Shown piece by piece: positions 31,911 to 42,784 of a stretch of DNA of 64,000 nt. Positions within the stretch are counted from its first letter, which is position 1. Every line of letters begins with the position of its first letter. Below the pieces are notes generated by a model. It was not told where the DNA came from. It made no database searches and was given only the letters and a program-made list of their open reading frames with translations. The DNA is from Eutreptiella sp. 'Long Island Sound 2002' (Eukaryota; Euglenozoa; Euglenophyceae; Eutreptiales; Eutreptiaceae): contig OZ038389.1 in the NCBI GenBank assembly GCA_964036045.1, forward strand, positions 38,635,998 through 38,699,997, given 5' to 3'. A program made the translations under genes and the position numbers.

Positions 31911-32307
31911 GGAGGTGTGGACACCGTGTTGTGCCAGTATCCCCCGGGCAGGTGTTGCGGGCCATTTGCGCTTCTTTTATGCGTATGGCTGCCGCTTCGC
32001 GAACCTGGAGTTGGTGGTTGTGTGTCACCCTGTGTAGGAGGTGGGCTGCGTGTTTGGCATAGGCCAGGTCGATTAGGGTGCCTGTATTGTCCCCGTAGTA
32101 GCGCCAGTGGGCCATCATGGCCTCCTTGGGGAAAGACGTGGGCCAGCCTCCGTGTTGCGCCCATGCCTTCGTCACTTGCTGTCGAGCGTGGTGTAGGGCG
32201 TCTTAGGGGCGTGGGAGTCGCAGGGCTTGGTACCCGATGGCTGCTTTGAGCACCGCTTCCATGAAGTATGCCAGGCCCTGTGTGGACAGGAGGTCCCCCC
32301 TGGCAAA

Positions 32308-33387
32308 TTAGGGTAGCCGGGCGAGGCGCCCTTCCAGCTTGCTTGAGAGTGTGATGTGGTGGTGTCGCGTGGCCTGTGTGACTGCAAGATGGACTGTGGT
32401 GTCTTCCAGGTGTAGGGGTTCACCTTTCCGGATGTGGGGGGTGGGAGTCCCGGTGTCGGCTAGCCCGACCGATTTGCGGGGGTGCATCAGAAGCTGGTGG
32501 GCGTCCAGGTAGGTTTTGGTGAGTTGGAGAATGGCGGACGCTTGCTCCGTGGTCGTTGGTAGCCCTGCGGTCTCAGGGTCGCGGTGGCGGGTGGCCGTAG
32601 TTAGGAGGTTGTCGTCCGCGAAGTTGATGAGGGGGGACCGTAGTGGGTATGGGGCGTACCCCGGGTATACCCGTGCTAGCTCGAATGCCAGCGGTAGGGT
32701 GACGAGGAGGTAGAGGAAGGGGCCCTCGGCGCCACCTTGGGGGACCCCGCTGTCTGTGCCGGTCCAGGGGGTGAGGCCTGCGGCTGTGATTACGGCGTAC
32801 AGCCGAGTCTGGATGTACCCGTTCATGAAAGATAGGAATGGGAGGCCCATGGCATCCCATACCTCCGTGAGAAGCCGTTGTGGGGCATGGGGGAACGCGC
32901 CTTGGACGTCGAGGGAGGCAACGATCATCTCGTAGGGGTTCATGTCCAGCACGGTGTCCTGGAGGAAGATGGCCTCGTGGGGGGACCTGCCGGCCAAGGC
33001 CCCCCACATGCTGGCAGGCACGTGGGCGAAGACCGCCGGTGCGATGCGGCCCACGATGAGCGTCCACACCAGCTTGACCTCTGTGGTGGCGCAGACTATG
33101 GGCCGCCAGTTCTCTGGCTGCGCCCAAACCCCCTTCTTGTAGAGGGGGTGGACCAGGTTGGCCCACTCAGGGGGGATGGGCGTGGTGCCCGTGACGATGT
33201 CCCACAGGCGGGCTGCCCGGCGGGGCTTGATGGGCAGGGTGAGGCGTTGGTGCGCCTCGGCCGGTAAACCGTCAACGCCGGGGACGACCCCCTTTTTCAG
33301 GCTGTCCAGGGCGCGTTGCAGTTCTGAGATGCTGAAGGGGTCGTGTTCGATGGCGCGCCGCTGTTCCCGGATGAAGACCCTGGGCAC
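32308..33387 (-). CDS. LINE-2 reverse transcriptase domain
   Basis: A 359-residue open stretch with the ordered motifs of non-LTR RTs. These are a helix (SISELQRALDSLKKGVVPGV, DGLPAEAH), the fingers (WRPIVCATTEVKLV), motif A with Asp in IVASLDVQGAFPHAP, motif B TDSGVPQGGAEGPFLYLL, motif C INFADDNLLT and a thumb-like end (MHPRKSVGLAD). The FADD box is the catalytic pair. The stop at 32308 follows RLARLP. The enzyme would copy element RNA at the nicked target. Flanking frames are broken, so this copy is probably inactive. Confidence 0.85.
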   Translation of the reverse strand: MPRVFIREQRRAIEHDPFSISELQRALDSLKKGVVPGVDGLPAEAHQRLTLPIKPRRAARLWDIVTGTTPIPPEWANLVHPLYKKGVWAQPENWRPIVCATTEVKLVWTLIVGRIAPAVFAHVPASMWGALAGRSPHEAIFLQDTVLDMNPYEMIVASLDVQGAFPHAPQRLLTEVWDAMGLPFLSFMNGYIQTRLYAVITAAGLTPWTGTDSGVPQGGAEGPFLYLLVTLPLAFELARVYPGYAPYPLRSPLINFADDNLLTTATRHRDPETAGLPTTTEQASAILQLTKTYLDAHQLLMHPRKSVGLADTGTPTPHIRKGEPLHLEDTTVHLAVTQATRHHHITLSSKLEGRLARLP

Positions 33388-33431
33388 ATGCTCGCGGATG
33401 GTGCTTCGGGTATGGGGGTCGAGGTCGGGGA

Positions 33432-34221
33432 GGGCGTCCCCGCGTTGTGCCTAGAAGCTGTCCAGGACTGCCTGGAGGACGGCGCTCGGGTCGTTGGTGA
33501 GGCCTCCTCACCAGTGCGCACCGCGTAGATGGTACGTCGCCCCGTGTCTTCCAGGATGCGGCTGACGTACCGCAGGGACTTGTACGGCGTGTCGTTTCTG
33601 CCGTATCTTTCGCGTTTCTGGGCTGCGGCCGCTATGCGGTGGGCGTGCCATTCCTGGAGGTGGCTGCGGCGGGTGGTGAGGAGCGCGCGGAGGTGGGTGT
33701 CTCGGTCTCGTGCTTCCGGTGTGCTACGGCGCAGCAGAGTGGCAAGTTCCTCTTTAGTGGTCCAGATGTCATGGACGAGCTATTGGAGGTTGAGTTCCGG
33801 TGGTGTTCCAGTGTGGCTAGTGTCGCGCTCCATGCCGCATGCCAGTGCCGCCCGGCGCATGGCGGTGGTGAGTGATGGTGCATCCCGGCAGCGCAGGATG
33901 GCGTGTAGGGCCTTGTTATACTCGTGCCAGGCGCCGTGGTCGTTCTCGGCTGGGAACTGTAGTGTGGGTGGGAGGGTGTCGTCTGGCAGGGTGGCCGCGG
34001 GTGGGGGTACGTTGGGGATGATGAGGTCGATGTAGGGGGGTCGGTGGCCCGTCCCCGTAGGCTGCCTCGTGCACGCGTACTGTGGTTGGGTCCCTGTAGC
34101 ACGTCTCATGCGGGAGGGGTGGGTGCCGGCTTGGTGGGGGTAATGGGAGGGTGTGCTGGCGAGCCCTGTCGGGAGGTCGGTGAGGCCTAGTTGGTGCATG
34201 GCGTCCCGGCTTTCCGCCAGG
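33432..34221 (-). pseudogene. LINE-2 endonuclease-like region (truncated, frameshifted)
   Basis: Upstream of RT. The frame from 34221 reads SLAESRDAMHQLGLTDLPTG, then YIDLIIPNVPPPA and FPAENDHGAWHEYNKALHAI. The order IDLII ... NDH resembles the last motifs of APE-type LINE endonucleases (SRIDYIL ... SDH). The N-terminal catalytic half is missing. A further frame change occurs near 33780 before RT. The open frame extends beyond the LINE junction into actin-unit sequence (to 34355), giving a chimeric ORF with a stretch MDALDNGLAKPSNPHWR at the join. Confidence 0.45.
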
Positions 34222-34281
34222 CTCCTCCAATGTGGGTTTGACGGCTTGGCTAAGCCGTTGTCTAATGCATCCATGTGGTTA

Positions 34282-34288
34282 CATATAG
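34282..34288 (-). promoter_or_regulatory. Orphan actin-type TATA box beside LINE-2
   Basis: CTATATG on the minus strand, identical in position to the box upstream of the actin gene at 37517-37523. Here it points into LINE-2 in the sense direction, because the actin gene it should serve is absent. Function is inferred from position and conservation. Confidence 0.4.
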
Positions 34289-36051
34289 CATCATGTACCA
34301 TTGGAGGGTCGTAGACACAAAGATGCACTCCTCTAGTAACCCAATGAAAACTCATGCCAACATGTTGTTACCCCCAGTTGGCGTTGACATGTCAATGATG
34401 CATGAAAAAGCGAGTCATTTGGCCTGGCCCAGCTGCCGATCTACTGTGTTCCACCCTTTTGGTATTGTCCTTAAAACCTTCCACGAGTAGACTGAAGCGG
34501 CTTTCAAAAAGGTTTGATCATTCATCCTATGATTCCATTCGTCTGTGACCACTGCCCTATGGCGCCCAAAGAAGGGGAAGAGCTCAAAGCAGCGACGCAA
34601 CGCTTGCCACCCTGGTGACACCGCATGGGAGAATGAAACCACAATGCCCATGCCTGCTGCATTCTCTTTGTGTGGTACATCTTCCCGGCCACTATGCATG
34701 GTGCGGCGAAATCTCATCTTGTGGCACTCTATCTATCTATTATACCTCTGTGCACACCTTTTTTTATCCTTTTTTCATCAAAGAGGCCAGTACTCATTGT
34801 GCCAGGTGCCGCAAGGGCAAAGTTCGGCGATTAAGTACAGCGTTTGGCAGTGCCAGGGTGAACATACGGGCTCGTGACTGGGCCCCCATGGTTTCTCTGT
34901 GCACACCTTTCATATCAAGCAAACTTGGGCCTCATATCATTCAACCACACCCTATTGTCTATCTTTCAAAACTCAAGGCACTTCCAATCACCGCACCGGG
35001 TTACCACAAACCCCATGCACTACAACCGCGTGGACAACGTTTCCTCATTTGATTGATACCAAATCGTCTTCACTTGCATTGCGTAGATCGGGTACGTGCA
35101 CAACAAATTATTCACCAAGAACCCCCGCTGTCCCAAGAGATCAGAAACATTCAACAAGACCCACCACAAGCAATCCAAACTCTTTGCCTTGTGTCTCGAA
35201 TGCTGCATAACACGGGCATTTGCTATTGTTCTTTCAACCATCCCACACTCAGATTGTGGCATCTTTCAATGACATGACATGACGAAGGTATGAGAATATT
35301 GAGAAAAGGGTTGATGATGATGAATGAGCGACAAAAAAAAACTGGATCATCCTTCAGTTTGTCCAGTGAATCTATTTTTCTCTGCTTTTATTCATTTGTC
35401 CCTTGGGGCCTGTGGTGTTGGTTATTGAAGTATCCCTAACAAAGGAACAAGAAAACACACAACCAAAACCTTCCCATGTCCTTGTTTCATGAGATTGTGT
35501 GCTAACCACAATGGCAATATCACCTTGGGACGCCTGCCACTTTTGCACCCTTCCACAGTTGTGCTGCACAGCAAATGCAAAAACGCTAGAATGTCCACAG
35601 AGGTCAATACTGCTGTCCACAGGGAACTACTAGTTTCCAACTTGATGGCCCTGCACGTGCATCTGTATTGCGCACGCGCGGTGCATCAGGACGCACACAG
35701 AATCAATACAATGGTTTGTACTTCGGCGGATCACCAAACAAATCGGCATGGGATGTTACATTAAGAGAGTATATGCACAAAATGCCTTAATTGAATGAAT
35801 TCGGACAGCAGAAACGCCATGTATATAATGCATATATAATGTTGAAAATAGAGATGCTCAGCAATGCTTGTCGGTGCACCACAGCGGGGTTGCGGCTAGA
35901 CAAGAAGCAAAAAATGCACCATCCTGGAAACCCCGGAAATAATACAACACAAACCTTCAAAATGCAATACTGCCGGTCAAGTGCACAAGAATGCAAGGCA
36001 CAAACACCAACACACACACACACACACAAACACACACGTAGAGGGAGCATC
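34289..36051. other. Actin unit 1 spacer, no confirmed gene
   Basis: AT-richer spacer downstream of actin 1. It includes a CA microsatellite at about 36008-36036. A 100-codon minus ORF at 34717-34415 (VVSFSHAVSPGWQALRRCFE, GRHRAVVTDEWNHRMND) looks protein-like and is open in copy 3 but interrupted in copy 2, so it may be a relic. Another minus frame at 35262-35020 (SECGMVERTIANARVMQHSR) is disrupted in copy 2. I cannot identify either. Confidence 0.4.
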
Positions 36052-37446
<1,395 letters not shown>

Positions 37447-37516
37447 TCACCCCACCCTCCTCCGATGTGGGTTTGACGGCTGGGCTAAGCCGTTGTCTAA
37501 TGCATCCATGTGGTTA

Positions 37517-37523
37517 CATATAG
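37517..37523 (-). promoter_or_regulatory. TATA-like box of actin copy 1
   Basis: CTATATG on the minus strand, about 116 bp upstream of the shared actin ATG at 37401. The upstream block AACCACATGGATGCATTAG is conserved in all unit starts. Confidence 0.45.
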
Positions 37524-39287
37524 CATCATGTACCATTGGAGTGTCGTAGACGCAAAGATGCACTCCTCTAGTAACCCAATGAAAACTCATGCCAACATGT
37601 TGTTACCCCCAGTTGGCGTTGACATGTCAATGATGCATGAAAAAGTGAGTCATTTGGCCTGGCCCAGCTGCCGATCTACTGTGTTCCACCCTTTTGGTAT
37701 TGTCCTTAAAACCTTCCACGAGTAGACTCAAGCGGCTTTTAAAAAGGTTTGATCATTCATCCTATGAATCCATTCGTCTGTGACCACTGCCCTATGGCGC
37801 CCAAAGAAGGGGAAGAGCTCAAAGCAGCGACGCAACGCTTGCCACCCTGGGGACACCGCATGGGAGAATGAAACCACAATGCCCATGCCTGCTGCATTCT
37901 CTTTGTGTGGTACATCTTCCCGGCCACTATGCATGGTGCGGCGAAATCTCATCTTGTGGCACTCTATCTATCTATTTTACCTCTGTGCACACCTTTTTTT
38001 ATCTTTTTTTTATCAAAGAGGCCAGTACTGATTGTGCCAGGTGCCACAAGGGCAAAGGTCGGCGATTAAGTACAGCGTTTGGCAGTGCCAGGGTGAACAT
38101 ACGGGCTCGTGACTGGGCCCCCATGGTTTCTCTGTGCACACCTTTTATATCAAGCAAACTTGGGCCTCATATCATTCAACCACACCCTATTGTCTATCTT
38201 TCAAAACTCAAGGCACTTCCAATCACCGCAACCCAGGTTACCACAAACCCCATGCACTACAACCGCGCGGACAACGTTTCCTCATTTGATTGATACCAAA
38301 TCGTCTTCACTTGCATTGCGTAGATCGGGTACGTGCACAACAAATTATTTACCAACAATGCCTCGCTGTCCCAAGAGATCAGAAACATTCAACAAGACCC
38401 ACCACAAGCAATCCAAACTCTTTGCCTTGTGTCTCGAATGCTGCATAACACGGGCATTTGCTATTGTTCTTTCAACCATCCCATACTCAGATTGTGGCAT
38501 CTTTCAATGACATGACATGACGAAGGTATGAGAATATTGAGAAAAGGGTTGATGATGATGAATGAGCAACAAAAAAAAACTGGATCATCCTTCAGTTTGT
38601 CCAGTGAATCTATTTTTCTCTGCTTTTATTCATTTGTCCCTTGGGGCCTGTGGTGTTGGTTATTGAAGTATCCCTAACAAAGGAACAAGAAAACACACAA
38701 CCAAAACCTTCCCATGTCCTTGTTTCATGAGATTGTGTGCTAACCACAATGGCAATATCACCTTGGGACGCCTGCCACTTTTGCACCCTTCCACAGTTGT
38801 GCTGCACAGCAATTGCAAAAACGCTAGAATGTCCACAGAGGTCAATACTGCTGTCCACAGGGAACTACTAGTTTCCAACTTGATGGCCCTGCACGTGCAT
38901 CTGTATTGAGCACGCGCGGTGCATCAGGACACACACAGAATCAATACAATGGTTTGTACTTCGGCGGATCACCAAACAAATCGGCATGGGATGTTACATT
39001 AAGAGAGTGAATGCACAAAATGCCTTAATTGAATGAATTCGGACAGCAGAAACGCCATGTATATAATGCATATATAATGTTGAAAATAGAGATGCTCAGC
39101 AATGCTTGTCGGTGCACCACAGCGGGGTTGCGGCTAGACAAGAAGCAAAAAATGCACCATCCTGGAAACCCCGGAAATAATACAACACAAACCTTCAAAA
39201 TGCAATACTGCCGGTCAAGTGCACAAGAATGCAAGGCACAAACACCAACACACACACACACACAAACACACATGTAGAGGGAGCATC
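37524..39287. other. Actin unit 2 spacer
   Basis: Nearly the same as the unit 1 spacer. The minus ORF corresponding to 34717-34415 is shortened here by an in-frame stop (TTTTAAAAAGG near 37737). The CA repeat next to the actin stop is a few units shorter (about 39247-39271). No confirmed gene. Confidence 0.45.
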
Positions 39288-40658
39288 TTAGAAGCACTTC
39301 CGGTGAACGATGCTTGGCCCAGATTCATCATACTCTTCCTTGGAAATCCACATTTCCTGAAATGTAGACAGTGACGCCAGAATTGATCCCCCAATCCACG
39401 CACTGTACTTCCTTTCCGGTGGGGCAATGATTTTGATCTTCATGGTTGCCGGTGCCAAAGCCGAGATCTCCTTCTGCATCCGGGCTGCAACACCTGGGAA
39501 CATAGTCGTGCCTCCGGTCAATACGGTGTTGGCATACAGATCCTTCCGAATGTCCACATCGCACTTCATAATGGAATTATATGTTGTCTCATGTACACCC
39601 GCACTCTCCATCCCAATAAAGGCAGGTTGGAAGAGGGTTTCGGGGCATCTGAATCGTTCATTTCCAATTGTGATCACCTGTCCATCTGGAAGCTCATAAG
39701 ACTTTTCCAAACTACTTGAACTTGCAGCAGTCTGCATTTCTTGTTCAAAGTCAAGGGCAACGTAGCACAACTTCTCCTTGATGTCTCGGACAATTTCGCG
39801 CTCCGCAGCTGTGGTGAAAGAGTATTTCCGCTCCGTCAGAATCTTCACGAGGTAATCAGTGATATTTCGCCCGGCCAAATCAAGCCTTATGATGGCGTGT
39901 GGAAGAGCATATCCCTCATAGATGGGCACAGTGTGGCTAACACCATCACCAGAGTCCAACACAATCCCAGTGGTCCGTCCTGACGCGTACAAGGCCAATA
40001 CTGCTTGGATTGCCACATACATTGCAGGGGAGTTGAAGGTCTCAAACATGATCTGAGTCATCTTTTCCCTGTTGGCCTTCGGATTGAGGGGCGCTTCTGT
40101 AAGCAACACTGGGTGCTTTTCGGGCGCAACCCTCAGCTCATTGTAAAAGGTATGGTGCCAAATTTTTTCCATGTCGTCCCAATTGGTCACAATCCCAAAT
40201 TCGATAGGATACTTTAAAGTAAGGATGTCTCTTTTGGATTGAGCTTCATCACCCACATAGCTATCCTTCCATCTCTGAATACCATGAGCAGTAATGTTTT
40301 CTTGACGTTTGGGACGACCCACAATCGATGGGAAAACAGCTCTTGGGGCATCGTCGCCTGCAAACCCAGCCTTAGTCATCCCCGATCCATTATCAACGAC
40401 AAGGGCGGCCACATCCTCATCGTAATCGGCATTGTAACTAGAGCCAGACAAGCGGATTTCATGGCACAACTGCTTCCTCAAGGCATGCATAGAGCCATGG
40501 GAGCCCGCTGGTTGGGTCTGGCTCTGGGCTAGCATCCGAGCAATCATGAGCTCATTGGTTTGCCGAGCCAACGCCTGTGCCTGGGTATCAGCAACTTCTG
40601 GTTGACTCACGGGCTTGCGACGACAACAGAACATTGTGCTAAGCAAATTGGCAAGCAT
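39288..40658 (-). CDS. Actin, copy 2, divergent DNase-I loop
   Basis: Intronless, 456 residues from the shared ATG at 40658. The extension is like copy 1 with four more residues (NADY) before the core. The core has 378 residues because the DNase-I-binding loop is three residues longer and unrelated: [20 protein letters not shown] instead of [17 protein letters not shown]. His73, nearly invariant and usually methylated, is Phe ([13 protein letters not shown]). Other changes are [35 protein letters not shown] and [13 protein letters not shown]. Nucleotide-binding motifs ([31 protein letters not shown]) are intact, as is the KCF end with TAA. The D-loop contacts the neighbouring subunit in filaments, so this may be a functionally distinct isoform; a decaying copy is less likely since the frame is intact. 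Confidence 0.9.
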   Translation of the reverse strand: MLANLLSTMFCCRRKPVSQPEVADTQAQALARQTNELMIARMLAQSQTQPAGSHGSMHALRKQLCHEIRLSGSSYNADYDEDVAALVVDNGSGMTKAGFAGDDAPRAVFPSIVGRPKRQENITAHGIQRWKDSYVGDEAQSKRDILTLKYPIEFGIVTNWDDMEKIWHHTFYNELRVAPEKHPVLLTEAPLNPKANREKMTQIMFETFNSPAMYVAIQAVLALYASGRTTGIVLDSGDGVSHTVPIYEGYALPHAIIRLDLAGRNITDYLVKILTERKYSFTTAAEREIVRDIKEKLCYVALDFEQEMQTAASSSSLEKSYELPDGQVITIGNERFRCPETLFQPAFIGMESAGVHETTYNSIMKCDVDIRKDLYANTVLTGGTTMFPGVAARMQKEISALAPATMKIKIIAPPERKYSAWIGGSILASLSTFQEMWISKEEYDESGPSIVHRKCF

Positions 40659-40773
40659 GTGAAACACGGATTTAGACACAAGGCCCCGAGTGACCACTGC
40701 CCCTCACCCCATCCTCCTCCACCGTGGGTTTAAAGGCTGGGCTAAGCCGTTGTCTAATGCATCCATGTGGTTA

Positions 40774-40782
40774 CATATATAT
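40774..40782 (-). promoter_or_regulatory. TATA-like box of actin copy 2
   Basis: ATATATATG on the minus strand, at the same distance (about 116 bp) upstream of the ATG as in copy 1. Homology with the other unit ends within a few bases upstream of it, so this box sits on the array boundary. Confidence 0.4.
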
Positions 40783-42784
40783 CCCTTTTATGCACTACCC
40801 TGCCTGCAGTTCAGCCAAAAAGACAATGTTTCTTAAAACACCGTGCAAATGACTTTTCAGCTCTACCCTGTCTTGCCCTGCAACTCAGACACAAAGAATA
40901 CTTTAACGTCGACTTTACTGCACACTGTCTTCTTCCTGGTCCAGCGCTAAGCGTGGGCCTTGAAAGAGGGGTCCCAGGATTCAACAGAGCTAAACAAAGG
41001 CAAGGCTACACATCAGGATATCAATACACACATGCATGCCACGCCTCAGGGTTGATGGAGGCACAGAGGCCAAAGTCAAATTTACAGATCCACTCACTGC
41101 ATGTGAATGACAGGCACACGCACGTGACACACACTGAAAACAAGACTTCTGGCGAATACAACTGGAGGCAGACGACGCTTATTTACCTTGGCGCTTGGGC
41201 GCAGCGCGGAGGTCGCCCCAGGCAGTGCTGCGTCGCCCTGACTTCACGCGTCGCCCTGACCTCACGCGCCGTGCGCGCAGTGCTGCTTCGCTCTGATTCT
41301 ACGCTCAGTGCTGCTTCGCCCTGACTTCACGCGCAGTGCTGCTTCGCCTTGACTTTACGCGCAGTGCTGCTTCGCCTTGAAGTCCCGCGCAGTGCGCGCA
41401 GGGCTGCTTCGCCCTGATTCTATGCCCATTGCTGAGGCTTGCACGTTGGTGGACGCATCACTGGAGCATGAGGCTTGCGCTTGCACAGGGAGAGGGGCTG
41501 AGGCCCGAACATACACGCCGCTCGTCAGTAGGGTGGTCATCACGCTGATCGCTGCAAGCTTCGGCGACGGGTTGCTTCATTTGGGCTTGGCGTCGGTGGA
41601 ACTTTTCTGACGCGGTTTTGAAGGGGTCTCCCAACTTCTTTTCCCCCACTCCTTTGACGTCTTTGTGTTTTCTGGATTTCACCGTGGTAGAATTCGTCAC
41701 GTTTCGCTCCAAAAATTCACGGACAAGGCACATGGTAGCACAGGAAGCACCAGCAGCAGCAAATTGGTACCGCACACGCCTATTTGTAGTTCCGCAGCTT
41801 CACTCATCAGTTCTCCCACTTCTGACAAGCTCGGCATGGCCAAAAAGTTCCATGGCCTTTGCCGCCCATGACACCACTGAGCTAAAAGCAAAATACAGAG
41901 ATGCAATGTGCATAAATCCGAAATTAATAATACAAACATGTGAAAAGCCTAAAAAATTGCTATTCTGCACGAATTGCGGTCCTGTTCTGACATGTCTGTG
42001 CCTGTGGTTTTTGAAATCCTGTGCATTTTAAAATCCTTCAGGTCATAGGCTCTGACAACGCAAAACATCGGACACGGCACAGGGGAAGTGCGCGCGCTAT
42101 GCCGCGGCAGGGGCCTGCGGGCCGTCGTTTGTTAAAACGTCGTTTGTTAATAAATTTCCCTAAGCGTAACAAACAAACGACCGTTCAGTCGCTAAACGCT
42201 CGCTTATCCCAACCCTGCATATAGCATCATGTACCATTGGAGGGTCGTAGGCGCCATACTTTCCCGACAGCAAGAACTCGTCCCGACAGCAAGAACTTTT
42301 ATTTATGCAAGCATTTCATTGAGTTAATCCAAAAATTGTTTCTGATTGCGTTTTTGTCCTCTTCTTTTCACATTTTCTTTTTATAGTTTCTGTTATGAAC
42401 ATGCTCTCCGTTATCTCAGACACACTAGCGCACCAGGCGGAAATAAAGGTAGGGACATGTAAAAAGAACGGGCGAATATGGAAAAAGCACAGATCAATGC
42501 CCATTCGTGAACCGAAGCTCCCCTAACCAAGATTTGATGTGTTTTCAATAGATTACGATTTATAGCATTCGCATCGACCAAATCTCACATGGCAAAGCAG
42601 ATTTTTCGTGAATGTCTATTTTCCTTGGTTTAGTTGTGTCTGTCATGCATTCAAGCAGCCATACACAGTGTGCTGCTATGTGAGCGTGCCCCATTGCATG
42701 GTTGAAGCGCTGTGGGTGGATTTCATCGAAATCGGCATCTGGGACAGGAACACTCGTCGCTAGAAGCAGTGGTGCGTCGCTGGT
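40783..42784. other. Intergenic spacer with minisatellite
   Basis: No gene supported. It contains a 28-bp tandem repeat (41222-41425; core GCAGTGCTGCTTCGCCYTGA), and a short copy of the actin-unit start (ATAGCATCATGTACCATTGG at about 42223). It also has an inverted pair around 42114-42181 (GTCGTTTGTTA / TAACAAACAAACGAC) and a short direct repeat TCCCGACAGCAAGAAC at about 42264 and 42283. Confidence 0.55.
41222..41425. repeat. 28-bp minisatellite
   Basis: About seven imperfect units around GCGCAGTGCTGCTTCGCC followed by TGACTTCAC. Units vary by substitutions and small indels. No coding role is evident. Confidence 0.65.

Larger units (their letters stand above)
27303..34221 (-). mobile_element. 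LINE-2 segment 1: endonuclease, RT, RNase H, ORF 2
   Basis: Minus-strand 5' part of LINE-2. It contains a partial endonuclease-like region, RT, RNase H, the zinc-finger ORF and the start of ORF 3, collinear with LINE-1 where they overlap (LINE-1 bases 1 to about 4370). The 5' end at about 34221 is abrupt and joins the actin-unit repeat, as in a 5'-truncated LINE insertion or a recombination junction. Confidence 0.85.
37457..40713 (-). repeat. Actin tandem unit 2
   Basis: About 3.26 kb, head-to-tail with unit 1. A third unit start follows at 40713 but homology ends near 40778, so the array is cut on the right side just past the promoter of actin 2. Confidence 0.85.
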
